Source: Rhodococcus erythropolis NBRC 15567
GTDB taxonomy: Bacteria > Actinomycetota > Actinomycetes > Mycobacteriales > Mycobacteriaceae
DNA length: 64,000 nucleotides
NCBI RefSeq assembly: GCF_001552595.1
Contig: NZ_BCRM01000005.1
Span: 62,001-126,000, forward strand
Direction of reading: 5' to 3'
Shown here: positions 63,311-64,000 of the stretch, piece by piece
Position numbering within the stretch: the first letter of the stretch is position 1
Layout: the number at the start of each line of letters is the position of its first letter
Position numbers and translations under genes: made by a program
The notes under the pieces: model-generated
The model's input: only the letters and a program-made list of their open reading frames with translations
What the model was told of the DNA's origin: nothing
Database searches by the model: none

Positions 63311-64000
63311 TCAGGCGTCGCGCTTGTTGACGACGGCGATGCTGATTCCGAAAACCACCAGCACAAATGCTGCGAAGTAGAACAGGCTTCCCCAAGGGCC
63401 CCAATGGAAATTGGTGCTCGAACCCGACGAGAGGAAGTGGTCGGCGTTGGCGAACGGGAGGAACGGTGTGACGTTTCTACCGAAGGATCCGAACATGCCG
63501 AACAGGCTCTCGATGAGCAGCGGCCAGAGCAGGAGCAATGCAATAGCGCCGGCAGATTGACGGAGGAGTGCTCCGACGGCGATGGCAAGGACAACGCAGA
63601 GGAAGGCGAAGATCGGTACGCCGTAGACGGCGCGCCAGGCATCGGCGTTGTCGAGTGCCAGATTGGTGGAACCTTCAGAGCCTGCAGCAGCTTTGGTGAT
63701 GAATACCGCGCCGAGCATGAGAACGAAGGACAGCGCCGCGCCGAAGGCGCCGATCAGGCCGGCTTTGGCGATCAGGACCGAAGCCCGGCTCGGGATGGCC
63801 TGGAAGGTGGTGCGGATGATGCCGAAGCGGTATTCGCTGGTAATCGCGAGGGCCGCCATGATCATCAGGACCATGACGCCGAAGCCGGAAACTCCTAGTC
63901 CCGCTTCATTGAACGTGGGGAGGAACTTCTCGAAATCAGGAGTTCCTGATGCGGCTTCGTCGTTGTACGCCTGAATGCTCGAACTCGACGAACGCCCGAT
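63311..64000 (-). CDS. ABC-2 type permease, 5' end beyond the window
   Basis: At least 229 residues of an integral membrane protein; the frame is still open at the window edge. About five TM segments are seen (such as GVMVLMIMAALAITSEY, GALSFVLMLGAVFI, FAFLCVVLAIAVGALL, YFAAFVLVVFGISIAVV). The EYRFGIIRTTFQAIPSR loop after a TM segment is the classic signature of ABC-2 permeases. The ATPase gene is presumably beyond the edge. Confidence 0.82.
   Translation of the reverse strand: MGRSSSSSIQAYNDEAASGTPDFEKFLPTFNEAGLGVSGFGVMVLMIMAALAITSEYRFGIIRTTFQAIPSRASVLIAKAGLIGAFGAALSFVLMLGAVFITKAAAGSEGSTNLALDNADAWRAVYGVPIFAFLCVVLAIAVGALLRQSAGAIALLLLWPLLIESLFGMFGSFGRNVTPFLPFANADHFLSSGSSTNFHWGPWGSLFYFAAFVLVVFGISIAVVNKRDA

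Overview
The window is high-GC actinobacterial chromosome, most likely Rhodococcus (R. erythropolis/qingshengii group). The reasons are a gene order that follows long blocks of the Mycobacterium tuberculosis map (RNase D, DUF3000, hemE-hemY-hemQ; msrB-aftC-protease-RibD-ATPase-GNAT; thrS-HIT-pgsA1-acyltransferase-pimA-Nudix; pdxS, tesB2-pdxT, yebC, ruvCAB, yajC-secDF-lipoprotein-apt-rel-ppiB-glyoxalase II-hisS), a wax ester synthase/DGAT, type VII (ESX) secretion proteins, and many GTG starts with 4-base overlaps. No phage, insertion sequence, rRNA or CRISPR array was seen. No gene-free stretch exceeds about 300 bases; the longest (23646-23938) holds divergent tRNA promoters.

Layout. 1-5700: fatty-acid beta-oxidation pair (fadB, fadA), RNase D, and a wax ester synthase preceded by a perfect KstR-type operator. 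5730-12000: DUF3000, then the coproporphyrin-dependent haem genes hemE-cgoX-chdC and a BisC-type molybdoenzyme. 12060-13760: a small ESX-associated operon (YbaB-like, WXG100-like, toxin-less polymorphic-toxin N-terminus). 13845-19560: msrB, aftC, secreted hydrolase, RibD-like reductase, ZapE-type ATPase, GNAT. 19626-24650: an accessory stretch with an MFS transporter, a GH1 beta-glucosidase, a branched-chain amino acid leader peptide/attenuator controlling a stand-alone LeuA regulatory domain, six tRNA genes, and a PGPGW membrane protein.

24784-32290: thrS, AP4A phosphorylase, then phosphatidylinositol mannoside synthesis (pgsA, acyltransferase, pimA) with a membrane Nudix protein and pdxS. 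32389-38215: RidA, a leaderless Nudix protein, a DUF222/HNH endonuclease behind a LexA box, two tandem TesB thioesterases around a degenerate kinase-like gene, and pdxT. 38241-42406: two-component system, membrane proteins and a YtrA-type GntR/membrane pair; this block separates pdxT from yebC, which are neighbours in mycobacteria. 42552-59738: yebC, SOS-controlled ruvCAB, the Sec accessory genes, peptide-binding lipoprotein, apt, rel, two anchored cyclophilins, glyoxalase II, hisS and mdh. 59772-61405: a second ESX pair. 61579-64000: otsB, an alpha/beta hydrolase behind a possible iron box, and a partial ABC permease.

The most interesting object is at 22346-22996: a near-leaderless leader peptide with Ile-Leu-Val-Val codons, overlapping antiterminator and terminator hairpins, and then a protein that consists of little more than the leucine-sensing domain of isopropylmalate synthase without its catalytic domain.
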